This document shows, piece after piece, positions 33,750 to 43,600 of a stretch of DNA of 64,000 nucleotides. Below the pieces are notes generated by a model. It was not told the origin of the DNA. It saw only the letters and a program-made list of their open reading frames with translations, and searched no databases. A program made the position numbers and the translations under genes. How positions within the stretch are numbered: position 1 is the stretch's first letter; every line of letters begins with the position of its first letter. The stretch comes from Arctic95D-9 sp035967665 (GTDB lineage: Bacteria > Verrucomicrobiota > Verrucomicrobiia > Verrucomicrobiales > DEV007), in the NCBI GenBank assembly GCA_035967665.1, contig JAYWLB010000021.1, forward strand, positions 62,001 to 126,000. Reading direction: 5' to 3'.

Positions 33750-35006
33750 AATGCAATAGATCGCCTTCTGTGATCGCAGGAGAATCTTCCCGTCTGAAAT
33801 GGCCGGCGCTGCGTTGAATATCGTGTCGTCGCCGGCAATTTTGTTGTGGGCAATCACTTTCAATTCCTCTTTCGAGGGCTCGATCACATAGACGCCGTTT
33901 GCGCGGCTCTGGGCATAGATTTTGCCTCCGGCGAGGACGGGGGAGGCGTAAAAAGGTTTCCCTTTTCCTTCGGTGAGGTCGGGGATACGGGCCTGCCAGA
34001 GTTCGTCAGCTTCTCCGGGCACTGCCGCGAAGGCGATGCCGCTGTCGGCGACCCAGTAGAGAATGCCATCCGCTTCAACCGGGGCTGTCATGTAGGTGGC
34101 GGGCTTCTGGGTGTCATAGAGTATTTTGTCGGAAAGATCACCTTTCCCACCGACCTTGAGCGCGACACGGGCGGTGCGGGGATAGCCGCCTGATACAGTG
34201 ATAATATCACCGCTGAGATGAGCGGAGTTCGACATGTTCCCGGGGAGGTTGTATTCCGCAAACCAGCGCAGTTTTCCGGACTCGGGATTGATTCCCCAGA
34301 TTTCCCCGACGGCGGCGAAGACGAGATCGGTGCGGGCGTCATCGACCTTCACAACGAGCGGCGTCCCGTAGGTTTGCACGAGACTGTCGCCTTCGGCACG
34401 CCACTTTTCGGCTCCGTCTTTTTTGTTGAAAGCGATGATTGCGTTGCTCTCTTCGCCGGCGGGAACAATGAGGAGATCGTTGAAGAGAATCGGGCTGGAG
34501 GCGGATCCCCAGGCCTTGGGTGAACTGAGGTTGCCTGTTCTCGCTTTCCAGAGCTGGTTGCCATCAAAATCGAAGGCATAGACGCCTGCCTTTCCGAAAA
34601 AGCAGAATACGGCTTCCCCGTCGGTCACCGGAGTGCTGCTTGCCCAGCCGTGCTCGGTGATGTAGCCGCGCGCGGGGTCTTCGGGATAGTCAGCATCGAC
34701 GGACTTCGTCCAGAGGATATCTCCGGTCTTCAGGGAGAGGCGGCTGAGATGCCTTTGGCGCGAGTCTTCTTCACCGGAGAATGAGGTTACAAAAACGGCA
34801 TCACCCGAGATGACCGGTGTAGAGGTGCCTTCTCCGGGCAGCTCTGTGCTCCACAGCATGTTCTTCGTTTCACTCCACTCAGTCGGGACGGATTCCGAGC
34901 TGATGCCGTCGGCATTTTCGCCGCGGAACTGGGGCCAGTCTGCTTTAGCAGAGATTGAGAATGAGAACGAAAGAGCGAGGAGGAGATACGGAAATGGTAC
35001 TTTCAT
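33741..35006 (-). CDS. secreted PQQ-like beta-propeller protein
   Basis: 421 residues. Signal peptide 1-22 (YLLLALSFSFSISAKA then DWPQFRGENADG, a very common start of this family in Planctomycetes/Verrucomicrobia). Repeated PQQ-blade patterns follow: GDILWTKSVDADYP, AGVYAFDFDGNQLWKA, AIIAFNKKDGAEKWRAEG, GEIWGINPESGKLRWFAEY, ANGVYVIEPSKEELKVIAHN. Such propellers either bind PQQ in quinoprotein dehydrogenases or act as scaffolds like BamB; catalytic residues for PQQ cannot be assigned here. Periplasmic. Single gene. Confidence 0.83.
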   Translation of the reverse strand: MKVPFPYLLLALSFSFSISAKADWPQFRGENADGISSESVPTEWSETKNMLWSTELPGEGTSTPVISGDAVFVTSFSGEEDSRQRHLSRLSLKTGDILWTKSVDADYPEDPARGYITEHGWASSTPVTDGEAVFCFFGKAGVYAFDFDGNQLWKARTGNLSSPKAWGSASSPILFNDLLIVPAGEESNAIIAFNKKDGAEKWRAEGDSLVQTYGTPLVVKVDDARTDLVFAAVGEIWGINPESGKLRWFAEYNLPGNMSNSAHLSGDIITVSGGYPRTARVALKVGGKGDLSDKILYDTQKPATYMTAPVEADGILYWVADSGIAFAAVPGEADELWQARIPDLTEGKGKPFYASPVLAGGKIYAQSRANGVYVIEPSKEELKVIAHNKIAGDDTIFNAAPAISDGKILLRSQKAIYCIGE

Positions 35007-35094
35007 AGGAATGGAACACTGGAATGAGAGAAAGGATTCTTACAAAATTCGCTAAAGGAGAGTCGTGGAAACTTAATCTTTGTGAAGCAAAAAA

Positions 35095-36735
35095 ATGCGT
35101 CGAGGCACTTTGCTTTTTCAGAAAGGAGTCCAGAGTGAAGTCTTGCGACGCATCTTACAGGGAGGGGTAATTGCGTGGGTGCTGTTAATGGTATCCTCGT
35201 GCTCAATCGTGCCTGCGAAGTTGATTCGAGTCGATGCGCTGGGATTCGAGGGCCACTCCGTTGCGAGCCAGTCATTGCACAGCCTCTTTGAAGAGGCAAT
35301 CGTAACGCCGAATGAGGAAGCTTCCGCCGACGCGCTTGGTCATGCGGTTGAGCGCTGGCGAATCCTGAATGGGGATGCCTTGTCGGGAGTGGTCGAGCCA
35401 TCGTCTGATTCGACAACGAATGAGACCTTCCGGGTTCGATTCCGGACTGACGGCGAGTTCCGGTTTTCGCCCGCTTATTTTGACGAGCTCAATCCCGCCT
35501 CTGCTTATAAGATCAAAAAAATTGATCGTTTTACCCGTGAAGGCGTCGGAAGTCCGATGCGGGCAGTCCGTGAGAATCGGGGGCTCGATGAGTTCGAACT
35601 CTGCTATCCTCCCGAGGGAATCACGAGGGAGGTGACGGCGGTGATCCATCCGGGGAAACTGAGAGGCGGGACGCGTTCTCTGGAAATAGAATTGTTGTGC
35701 ACCCTCGAGCGCGAGACGGTGACCGTCGGCGGGCGCACCCGTCCGCTTGCTGCGGATTACTCGGTTGCTCTTGCCGCTCTCCTCGCCGAGTCCGGAGATC
35801 TCAGCCGACTGGAGGTGGTTGATCTTTTCACCCCGACCCCCAAGCGTACGCCCAAGCTCTATTTGATGGAGCGATATGCCCCTGACAAAGAGCCGTTGAT
35901 AATGATTCACGGGCTTCTCGATTCGACACTAGCCTGGGCCGATTTAACCAACGCGCTTCGGGCGGATGAAAAGATTCGCCGGCGTTACCAGATTTGGCAT
36001 TTCCTCTATAACACCTCGGCTCCGGCGCTCTATTCCGGACGAATTCTCCGCACCCAGTATCGGGAGGTCCGCGAGAGCTTTGATCCGGGTGGGAGGGATC
36101 CAGCTTCCCGGCGCACGACTTTGCTCACGCACAGCATGGGCGGGCTGGTGGCGCGTGGTCTTATTACCGATCCGGGGAATGCGTTTTGGGAAGCCGCATT
36201 TACCCAACCTCTGGATTCGCTTAAAATGAGTGATGAGGACAGGGCCGCGTTGAAAGATGCTTTTTACTGGAAGCCTGAACCGAGTGTTAAGCGGGTGATC
36301 TTCATTTCGGTTCCTCATCGCGGGAGTAAGTACGCGGATAATCTGGTGGGGCAGATCGGCGGGGCTTTAGTGAGACCTCCGAGCGCTTTCAAAGATTTCT
36401 ACGAACGCGTATCCACTGCAAATCCCGGCGCATTTACCGAAGCTTATGCAGAATTGGGTTCCGGCAAAATGACGAGTGTCAGTGCGCTTTCCCCGCGTCA
36501 ACCGACCCTTCAGATTCTGGCGGACTTGCCGCTCGGATATCCGGTAGCGCTTCACAGTATTATTGGAGACCGAGGGAGAGGCGGGGATTTGGAAAAGAGC
36601 TCTGATGGAATTGTTCCCTATTGGAGCAGCCATCTCGACGAAGCTGTATCCGAGGAAATTGTTCCGACGAATCACAGGGCTCTGGACGACATTGAGACGA
36701 TTGAGGAGGTCACCCGCATTCTCCATTTACCCTAG
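35095..36735 (+). CDS. lipase-like alpha/beta hydrolase lipoprotein
   Basis: 546 residues. A TM-like signal with lipobox (VIAWVLLMVSSC) suggests a lipoprotein; the 20-residue lead before it is long, and a TTG at 35143 with AAAGGAG upstream is an alternative start. Residues ~40-270 form an unrecognised N-terminal domain. The C-terminal half is a lipase/PGAP1-like hydrolase: EPLIMIHGLLDSTLAW for the oxyanion region, nucleophile elbow LLTHSMGGLVARG (serine in THSMGG), EKSSDGIVPYWSSHLD with the likely acid and VPTNHRALDD with the histidine. Presumed envelope esterase; substrate unknown. Confidence 0.78.
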   Translation: MRRGTLLFQKGVQSEVLRRILQGGVIAWVLLMVSSCSIVPAKLIRVDALGFEGHSVASQSLHSLFEEAIVTPNEEASADALGHAVERWRILNGDALSGVVEPSSDSTTNETFRVRFRTDGEFRFSPAYFDELNPASAYKIKKIDRFTREGVGSPMRAVRENRGLDEFELCYPPEGITREVTAVIHPGKLRGGTRSLEIELLCTLERETVTVGGRTRPLAADYSVALAALLAESGDLSRLEVVDLFTPTPKRTPKLYLMERYAPDKEPLIMIHGLLDSTLAWADLTNALRADEKIRRRYQIWHFLYNTSAPALYSGRILRTQYREVRESFDPGGRDPASRRTTLLTHSMGGLVARGLITDPGNAFWEAAFTQPLDSLKMSDEDRAALKDAFYWKPEPSVKRVIFISVPHRGSKYADNLVGQIGGALVRPPSAFKDFYERVSTANPGAFTEAYAELGSGKMTSVSALSPRQPTLQILADLPLGYPVALHSIIGDRGRGGDLEKSSDGIVPYWSSHLDEAVSEEIVPTNHRALDDIETIEEVTRILHLP

Positions 36736-36803
36736 CTGGCAGAGACCCGGGGAATGGCGCATTGCAGGGATGGCGTTGTTTTTGTGACGTATCATCTTAA
36801 GGG

Positions 36804-38297
36804 ATGAGAATCCGGGCAGGTTATTTCGCAGGTGTTTTGGTTGCTATGGCGGGATCAATCGCCCCGGCGAATGAGCGGCCCAATGTTCTGATGATCGCGG
36901 TCGATGACCTTCGTCCCATGTTGGGGTGTTACGGTGATCCCCGCGCGATCACTCCGAATATTGATGCCCTTGCTGAGGAGGGAATGTTGTTTGAGCGGGC
37001 TTTTTGTCAGTATTCAAAATGCGGGCCTTCGCGGCTTTCTCTGATGACTGGATTGAAACCGGAGACGGTTGGCGTTTTCAGTCATGGTGCGCGCGATCTC
37101 GAGAGATTTCGTTCCGGCGATGCCAATGCAGTGACGATGGCAGAGTGGCTCAAGAATCACGGATACGAAACGCGGAGTTTTGGCAAGGTTGATCACGACG
37201 GTTGGAGCCAGCTGCGGGACTGGAGTGAACCGCCTTCTCCGGGGCGCGACGGTGAAATGCGTGAGATCGCAAATGAGGCGGATCCCTCCGCACCCACAAA
37301 AATTGCGGAACGATGGGACTGTCCTGTCTTCCAGAGTCCGGACGTTCCCGATGATCATCTCTTTGCCGGCAGGATGACGAACGAGGTGATCAGCGAGTTG
37401 GCCGATCGAAAGGATGAGCGGCCCTTTTTCTATGCAGTCGGGTTTCGTCGACCGCATCTGCCGTTGGTGGCTCCAAAGCGATACTTCGATCTGCATGAGC
37501 CGGATGGATCGTGGTTGCCGCGAAATCCTGAACCGCCGACGGGTGTCCCTCCTGTGTCCTGGTTCAGTTCAGACGGCTACATTGCCGGGGCGAAGAAGAT
37601 CGGTATCACGATTCCGGTTCGTCCCAACCGTCAGCAGGCGGTTCTGCTCAATGGGTATGAAATGCGAAGTTACCAAGGGGTTCGAAATCTGGGCATTCTC
37701 GAAAAGGCGGATCAGCTGAAATTGCAGCAGGCCTACGCGGCCTGTGTATCGTATGTGGATGCTCAGATTGGGCGTTTGATAGAGTCGTTGAATGTTTCCG
37801 ATAGGCGGGAGGATACCATCATTCTGCTCTGGTCTGATCACGGATGGCATCTCGGCGAGCTCAGTGTCTGGGGGAAAATGACCAACTACGAAACCGGCAC
37901 TCATGTGCCTTTGATCATCGATGCGCCGGGTAAACCCGCGGGACGCACTGCTTCATTGGCCGGTCTTGTTGACCTTTATCCAACCTTGTGTGATTTGACG
38001 GGTGTGGAGAAGCCACCTCATCTGGAGGGGGTAAGTCTCGTCCCGGTTCTCGAAAATTCTGATGCTGCCGTTCGGGAGACGGTTCACAGCTCTTATGTTC
38101 GATACAACGGAAAGTTTACAGGCGATTCAGTGAGAACAGATAGATACCGATATCAGCTTTGGAAGAACCGTGAGGGGGAAATTGAGAGCGAGGAATTGTA
38201 TGATCTAGCCGCTGATCCACTTGAACAACGCAACCTCGTGAAGCGCGATCCTGATAAGGCAGAGGAATTCCGACTTCTCCTCGAAGCCGGGGAATGA
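36804..38297 (+). CDS. secreted sulfatase (iduronate-2-sulfatase-like)
   Basis: 497 residues, signal peptide about 1-23. Metal site NVLMIAVDDLRPMLGCYGD and active site C73-G-P-S-R77-LSLMTG, with the cysteine a formylglycine precursor. GVFSHGARD, FRRPHLPLVAPKRYF and LLWSDHGWHLGELSVWGKMTNYE are features of iduronate-2-sulfatase-type (S1_7-like) enzymes. It should cut sulfate esters on sulfated glycans. Its stop is immediately adjacent to the convergent pbpC stop, with no terminator space between them. Confidence 0.92.
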   Translation: MRIRAGYFAGVLVAMAGSIAPANERPNVLMIAVDDLRPMLGCYGDPRAITPNIDALAEEGMLFERAFCQYSKCGPSRLSLMTGLKPETVGVFSHGARDLERFRSGDANAVTMAEWLKNHGYETRSFGKVDHDGWSQLRDWSEPPSPGRDGEMREIANEADPSAPTKIAERWDCPVFQSPDVPDDHLFAGRMTNEVISELADRKDERPFFYAVGFRRPHLPLVAPKRYFDLHEPDGSWLPRNPEPPTGVPPVSWFSSDGYIAGAKKIGITIPVRPNRQQAVLLNGYEMRSYQGVRNLGILEKADQLKLQQAYAACVSYVDAQIGRLIESLNVSDRREDTIILLWSDHGWHLGELSVWGKMTNYETGTHVPLIIDAPGKPAGRTASLAGLVDLYPTLCDLTGVEKPPHLEGVSLVPVLENSDAAVRETVHSSYVRYNGKFTGDSVRTDRYRYQLWKNREGEIESEELYDLAADPLEQRNLVKRDPDKAEEFRLLLEAGE

Positions 38298-40607
38298 CTA
38301 GAGCGCCCGGATTTCGAACCGGGTTTTTGCTTCGGCCTTGGTCTTGTTGTCGCGGGCTGTTATTTCGTGCTCTCCAGGGGCGAGGATGGCCCAGAATTTT
38401 CCGTTTTCATTCCGAATCGTCAGGGTGGAGCTGCTCCATTCGATTTCAGAAGTATCGGATGAAGATACTTCGAGGGGGAAGCGGTTTCCGTTTCCCGGCA
38501 AATCAGGATCGAGCAGCGCGACAGTGCCTTCCAGCGGGCTCACGATTCTCAAGGTCGGGGCGACAGAGGGATTTGCCTCTGTTCCTTTTGCGATAGCGGA
38601 GAACTGTTTTACAGGAGTATTCGCATTCACCCACCAGGATCGGTAGGTCGAAGGGAGGATCGTAAGTCCGGAATCGGAGTAGTCTGACGCGGTCGCTACG
38701 AGCGGGAGATTTCCATTGATGAACCATTCGCGTCTGGTTCGGGAAGGGGGAAGATCGATCCCTTTAGTGACTGTTTTCCCGCTGATTCGATCCACCGTTC
38801 TGCGCTCGATGCCTGCGGGCTGCTCATACCAAACCGCCTTCCGCTGACGATACAGTTCCTCCATGACCTTGTGATAAATCGGCGCGGCACCGATGGCCCC
38901 GGAGACTTTGTCGAGCGGCTGGTTATCGAAACGGCCAACCCAGACGCCAACGGTATATTCAGGGGTAAACCCTATCGTCCAGTTGTCGCGGAAATCGGTC
39001 GAAGTTCCCGTTTTTGCTGCGGTACGAAAAGGGAGCTTGAGCGCCGAATTGAGACCGAAGGCTTTTGCCCGAGCCTGATTGTCGGAGAGTATGTCAGCGA
39101 TAATCCAACAGGCATTCCGGTCGAATACGGAGGAGGGGGCTTTCTCTTCGGTTTCACTGAGGAGGCGGTAGGGGCGATGGACCCCGAGTCGCGCGATGGT
39201 TGCGTAGCCGTTGGTCAGTTCCAGAAGTCGAACTTCGGCATTTCCGAGAGTGAGCCCGAGCCCGTATTCACCTGCGCCCTTTTCAAGACTGGAAAATCCA
39301 AGTCCCTGTGTGAGGCGGGAGTGAAGCGCCTCGGGGCCGCCCACCTCGTTGAGCAATTTAACCGCGGGGACGTTCAGAGAATTCGCGAGGGCTTCACGGA
39401 TCGAAACCGGACCGGTGAACTGACGGTCGAAATTCACAGGCTGATATGACCCTGTGGAGGTGATGTATTCGATTGGTGTGTCTGAGAGGATGGAAGCGGC
39501 AGTGAATCCGTTTTCAAAGCCAAGGAGATATGTAAAAGGCTTGAGGGTTGAGCCGGCTGATCGGGGGCTCCAGCTTCCGTTGATCTGGCCTGAGCTTGAG
39601 CCAAAGAAGGAACGCGACCCGGTCAGGGATTTGATGGCTCCGGTTTCATTCTCGACGACGACGACGGCTCCCTGGAGGTCATCATGGGTTCCTGCTCTTT
39701 CAACCAGTCTTGAAAGTTCGGCTGTCAAAGTCCGCTCGACAAAATTCTGAAGCTGAAAGTTCAGGGTCGTTTTTATTTCTTTTCCGCCACCGGTGATGAT
39801 TTCAGGGTGTCTGCTGGTGATAAGATCTGTGAAGTGGGGGGCGTTGAACTCAGCGATGCTTCCCCGCTGAAGCTTGATGGCTTCTTTGCAGGCTAAAGCG
39901 TGGTCCGATTCTGAAAGGAAGTTCTCTTCAGCCATTCGCATCAAAATCCATTTCTGGCGTTTTTCTGCCCCTTTGAGATTTCGAAAAGGATTTAAACGTG
40001 ATGGTTTGTTAGGTAAGCCCGCCAGCAATGCTGCCTCGGCGGCGGAGAGATCGGATAGGGGTTTGTTGAAGTAGCCTCTCGCGGCGGCTCTTGCGCCGGT
40101 AAACTGGTTGCCGTAGGGAAGCCGGTTCAGATAGGCGGTCATGATTTCCTCTTTGGAAGAGAACATTTCCAGCTTCCGTGCTGTCATCGTTTCGATGAGT
40201 TTGGTTCGGAAGGTTCGGCGTCTCGGCGGCGAGTAAATCTTGATTGTCTGTTGGGAAATCGTGGAGGCACCCGAGGTGAAGCGTCCGTGTGTGAGGGCGT
40301 CACGAACGGAGCGAAGCAACCCGGGCAGGTCGATTCCATTGTGCTGGTAAAAGCGACTGTCCTCAGCTGCAAGGGTCGCTTCGATAAGGACTCCGGGGAA
40401 CTCTTCAAATCTCGCCGGAGCTTCAGCGCGGAGATCCCCGTCGAGCATTCGCCGGATTACGGTTCCCTCCTCATCTACGAAAACGATTCCCTCCGGCGCG
40501 CTAGCTTCCAGATTCCCGGGGAGAGGAAAGAATAGCGGAACGATGTAGAGAGCGATTCCCGCGAGGAGCAGGAAGAATCCGAAGAGTTTCAGAATCTTCG
40601 ATCTCAT
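38298..40607 (-). CDS. pbpC: penicillin-binding protein 1C
   Basis: 769 residues. One N-terminal TM (ILKLFGFFLLLAGIALYIVP), then a GT51 glycosyltransferase domain (LAAEDSRFYQHNGIDLPGLL, STISQQTIKIYSP), a transpeptidase domain with SxxK (SAGSTLKPFTYLLG), SxN (NSLNVPAVK) and KTG (AAKTGTSTDFRDNW), and a C-terminal BiPBP_C beta domain (RIVSPLEGTVALLDPDLPG). It polymerises and cross-links peptidoglycan in the periplasm. It overlaps the alpha-2-macroglobulin gene by 4 bp, the conserved partnership also known from E. coli yfhM-pbpC, thought to protect and repair the envelope. Confidence 0.95.
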   Translation of the reverse strand: MRSKILKLFGFFLLLAGIALYIVPLFFPLPGNLEASAPEGIVFVDEEGTVIRRMLDGDLRAEAPARFEEFPGVLIEATLAAEDSRFYQHNGIDLPGLLRSVRDALTHGRFTSGASTISQQTIKIYSPPRRRTFRTKLIETMTARKLEMFSSKEEIMTAYLNRLPYGNQFTGARAAARGYFNKPLSDLSAAEAALLAGLPNKPSRLNPFRNLKGAEKRQKWILMRMAEENFLSESDHALACKEAIKLQRGSIAEFNAPHFTDLITSRHPEIITGGGKEIKTTLNFQLQNFVERTLTAELSRLVERAGTHDDLQGAVVVVENETGAIKSLTGSRSFFGSSSGQINGSWSPRSAGSTLKPFTYLLGFENGFTAASILSDTPIEYITSTGSYQPVNFDRQFTGPVSIREALANSLNVPAVKLLNEVGGPEALHSRLTQGLGFSSLEKGAGEYGLGLTLGNAEVRLLELTNGYATIARLGVHRPYRLLSETEEKAPSSVFDRNACWIIADILSDNQARAKAFGLNSALKLPFRTAAKTGTSTDFRDNWTIGFTPEYTVGVWVGRFDNQPLDKVSGAIGAAPIYHKVMEELYRQRKAVWYEQPAGIERRTVDRISGKTVTKGIDLPPSRTRREWFINGNLPLVATASDYSDSGLTILPSTYRSWWVNANTPVKQFSAIAKGTEANPSVAPTLRIVSPLEGTVALLDPDLPGNGNRFPLEVSSSDTSEIEWSSSTLTIRNENGKFWAILAPGEHEITARDNKTKAEAKTRFEIRAL

Positions 40608-43600
40608 CTCGCCGCCACCGTGCCGCTGTTGTCGTTTCGGGCTCTTGCTGAAATGCTCTCCGTTCCGCTGAGGCCATAGCGCTGCGGTTCATACATCGCT
40701 TCGATTTTTGCCGGAGGCGCCGTAACATCGCCGGGTGCGTTGACGCGGGCGAGATACTGCAGGGTGTAGTCCCCCGCGCGGTAGACGCTGTCAGCGAAAA
40801 AGAGAACGCGATCTTTTCGAATTTCGCGGTAGTTGGTGTAGAGCGTTCGCGCTTTCCGGTCCGTGTTCACTTTCTTTGTTTCCTGAGTTTTGAATTCCGG
40901 ATTCACCGCTTCGAAGATTGCAGGAAGCGGATCGTCGATTGCTATGTAGCTTTCCCGTTCGTTGGGAATGTTCACATCAAGGGAAATGAGAATGAGGTCG
41001 CCGACCTGGATGTTTTCAGCGGGGGCGATGGAGCCGTCGTTGAGAACTTTCTCGTAGCGGCGCTTGATAGCGAATCCCCGATTCTCCGGTTTGACCGGCA
41101 TGATCGCCGGTCTCGATGAGACGATCAGATTGGCGTGGACCGGATTGGAGTGGCTCGCTTTAATGGTGAGTTTTGAGGGATCCTCCTCAGATGAGAAGGG
41201 AATCGACAGGGTCTTCCCGGTGGGTTTGGCAGGGAGTTGGATCTGAAAAGTCTGTTCTCCCATCGTCACCGAAATATCGTTGGCCCCGAGCTGATCACTC
41301 GTCGCTTCGCCATATTCGGCCAGGGCGATGAGGGGCCACGCGTTGGAGTAGGTGCTGCCCCATCCGTTTCTGGGGCCTTTCAGTTTCATCAACTCAGTGA
41401 CCAGTCTTCCTGACTCCTCAGAGTTGGCATTGAGTTTCGTTTGAGCGAGGAGTTGGGTCGCGACGATATAGGGTCGCTTATACCAGGAAACTTCCGATAC
41501 CGGGACGTTGGGATCAGGATTGAGAAGGACCGCGATTCGCCCGGGGGCCTGCGTTTCGCTTTCGATGAGGGCGAGAGCGAGGAGGGCACGTGCCTCGGCG
41601 GAAAGCTCACTCTGTTTCTGGAAGAGAACTTCGTGATAGGAAGACTCGGACTTCCCGGCGAGAGCGAGGGTGTAGCAGGCGAGGCAGCGTTGTGAGAGTT
41701 CGTAGGTGTTTTTGATTTCCCCTGCTTTTCTGAGCTGATCTGAGAGGTAGTTCCACAGCGCATTGGCCTGCTCCTCCGGAACGGGGATTTCGCGGCGTTG
41801 TGCAATAGCGATGGCGACGCCCGCATAGGCGCTGCCCCATAGGACTGAATTGCTCGATCCAGGCCAGTAACCAAGCCCGCCGTCTCCGGTTTGCATGGAG
41901 AAAAGCCGGGCAATTCCCGTTTCAATCGTCGCGGCAACTTCTGCTTCGGTCTTTTCCAGATCGGGTAGAACGGGGCGAAGTTGCTGAGTGCTGAGCCATG
42001 GAATCAGAGATGAGGTCGTTTGCTCTACGCAACCATAGGGATAGTTGAGAAGGTAGCCAAGCGCATCGCCCGCTTCTACAAGTCTGGAGTTCGATAGCGT
42101 GAGTTCCACCTCTCCTGTGCCTTCGAGGAGGCGGGGCGCGAACCCGCTGAGAGCATCCGTATTTTCTCCACCATCGAGCAGGCTGAGAGAATGCGATTCC
42201 CGGAGAGTGGGAAGAGGGTAGCCTACCTGGATTTTTGATTCGGTTGCGTCACGGAATTGTGTTTCGGTGATTGATGCGACTTTCCAGGTCCATTTCGCTT
42301 CCCCGACTTCGGTGAGTGCCACGGGAAGGGCGAAGGATTCGGTCCCGCCCGGTTCGATGAAGGCAGTTAAGGTTCGTGAGATTTCACTCGGTGTCGCTGC
42401 ATTGGTCGGAGCAGGGGTGCCGATTTTTGTCAAAAAGACCGCGTGTTTGTCGAGTTCGACCGTGAGCGAAATCTCCTGCCGTTTTTCCGTGTTATTGTGG
42501 ACGATCGCGGCGACATCGATCTGGTCGGTGACATTGGTGAACCGGGGCAGGGCGGGTTCGATCATGAGAGGTTTGTTGATCACCAGTGGGGCTTCCGCGT
42601 GTCCGAAGCGGTTGCCTTGAGCGACTACAGCCATGACCCGGAAGGTAGTGAGATTGTCGGGAGCGACAAATTTCGCAGTGACTTTTCCGTCCTCACCGGT
42701 ATTCAGGGCCGCCTCCCAGAAGGCGAGAGCCTTAAAGTCTTTTCTGAGTCGGTCAGGATTAGTTCCGTCGCCCATTCCCCCGCCACCGATAACGTAACCT
42801 TTGTTGTCAAAATACTGTTCCTGCGGGTTCTCTGCTAGAAGGTCGCTAAGGCTTTGTCCGGTCCAGACCGCGAGTGGGAACTCTTCGAAAAAGACATCGG
42901 CGGGATCAGGGGTTTTATGATCTGTCAGGCTGAGAACGCCCTCATCAACTGCGAAGAAGGTGACCTCCGCATTGGGAACGGGGGTGCCGTCGTGTGAGGT
43001 GATCGTCGTTGAAACTTCGACCGTCTCGCCCGGTTGATAGGATTTTGCTTCGCCGGTATTAATTGTTGCCGTGAGATGAGACGCAGGATCGTCGACGTTG
43101 ATCTGGCAATAGCCGAGTCGGTAGTCTGCCGATTGGTGGATGTGAGGACTCTTCCCGGAACCCCGGATGATCATGAGCGATGCAAAGATATTAGGAGCGC
43201 ATTCGGCATCGACAGGGACTTCGAGAACGGTTTCGTAGTCAGTGATGGCGATGGACTCAGTGGTGCGAACCCCGCCGCGTTCGGTCGTGAAAAGCGCCTG
43301 TCCGAAAACGGGGGACCGTGCGAGGAGCCTGGCGGTCTCGCCGGCTTTGTAAGTGGTTTTGTCAGGGATGAGATCGATTCGGATAACATCGTGCCATGAC
43401 CATGCCGGTTCTTCAGCCCCGATCACAGTGAAGCGCGAGCGGGTCAGGACGGGGCGGCCCTGGGCGTCCCGTCCCGAGAGGGTGATGAGATAGTCTCCTG
43501 CTTTTTCGAACTGGATCTGCTTTGGATTGGCGGCGGTGAGACCGGTCTTCGTTTCAATTTGAGTGGTGAAGAGAAAATCCTCCTCCGAAATGGTTTCGAG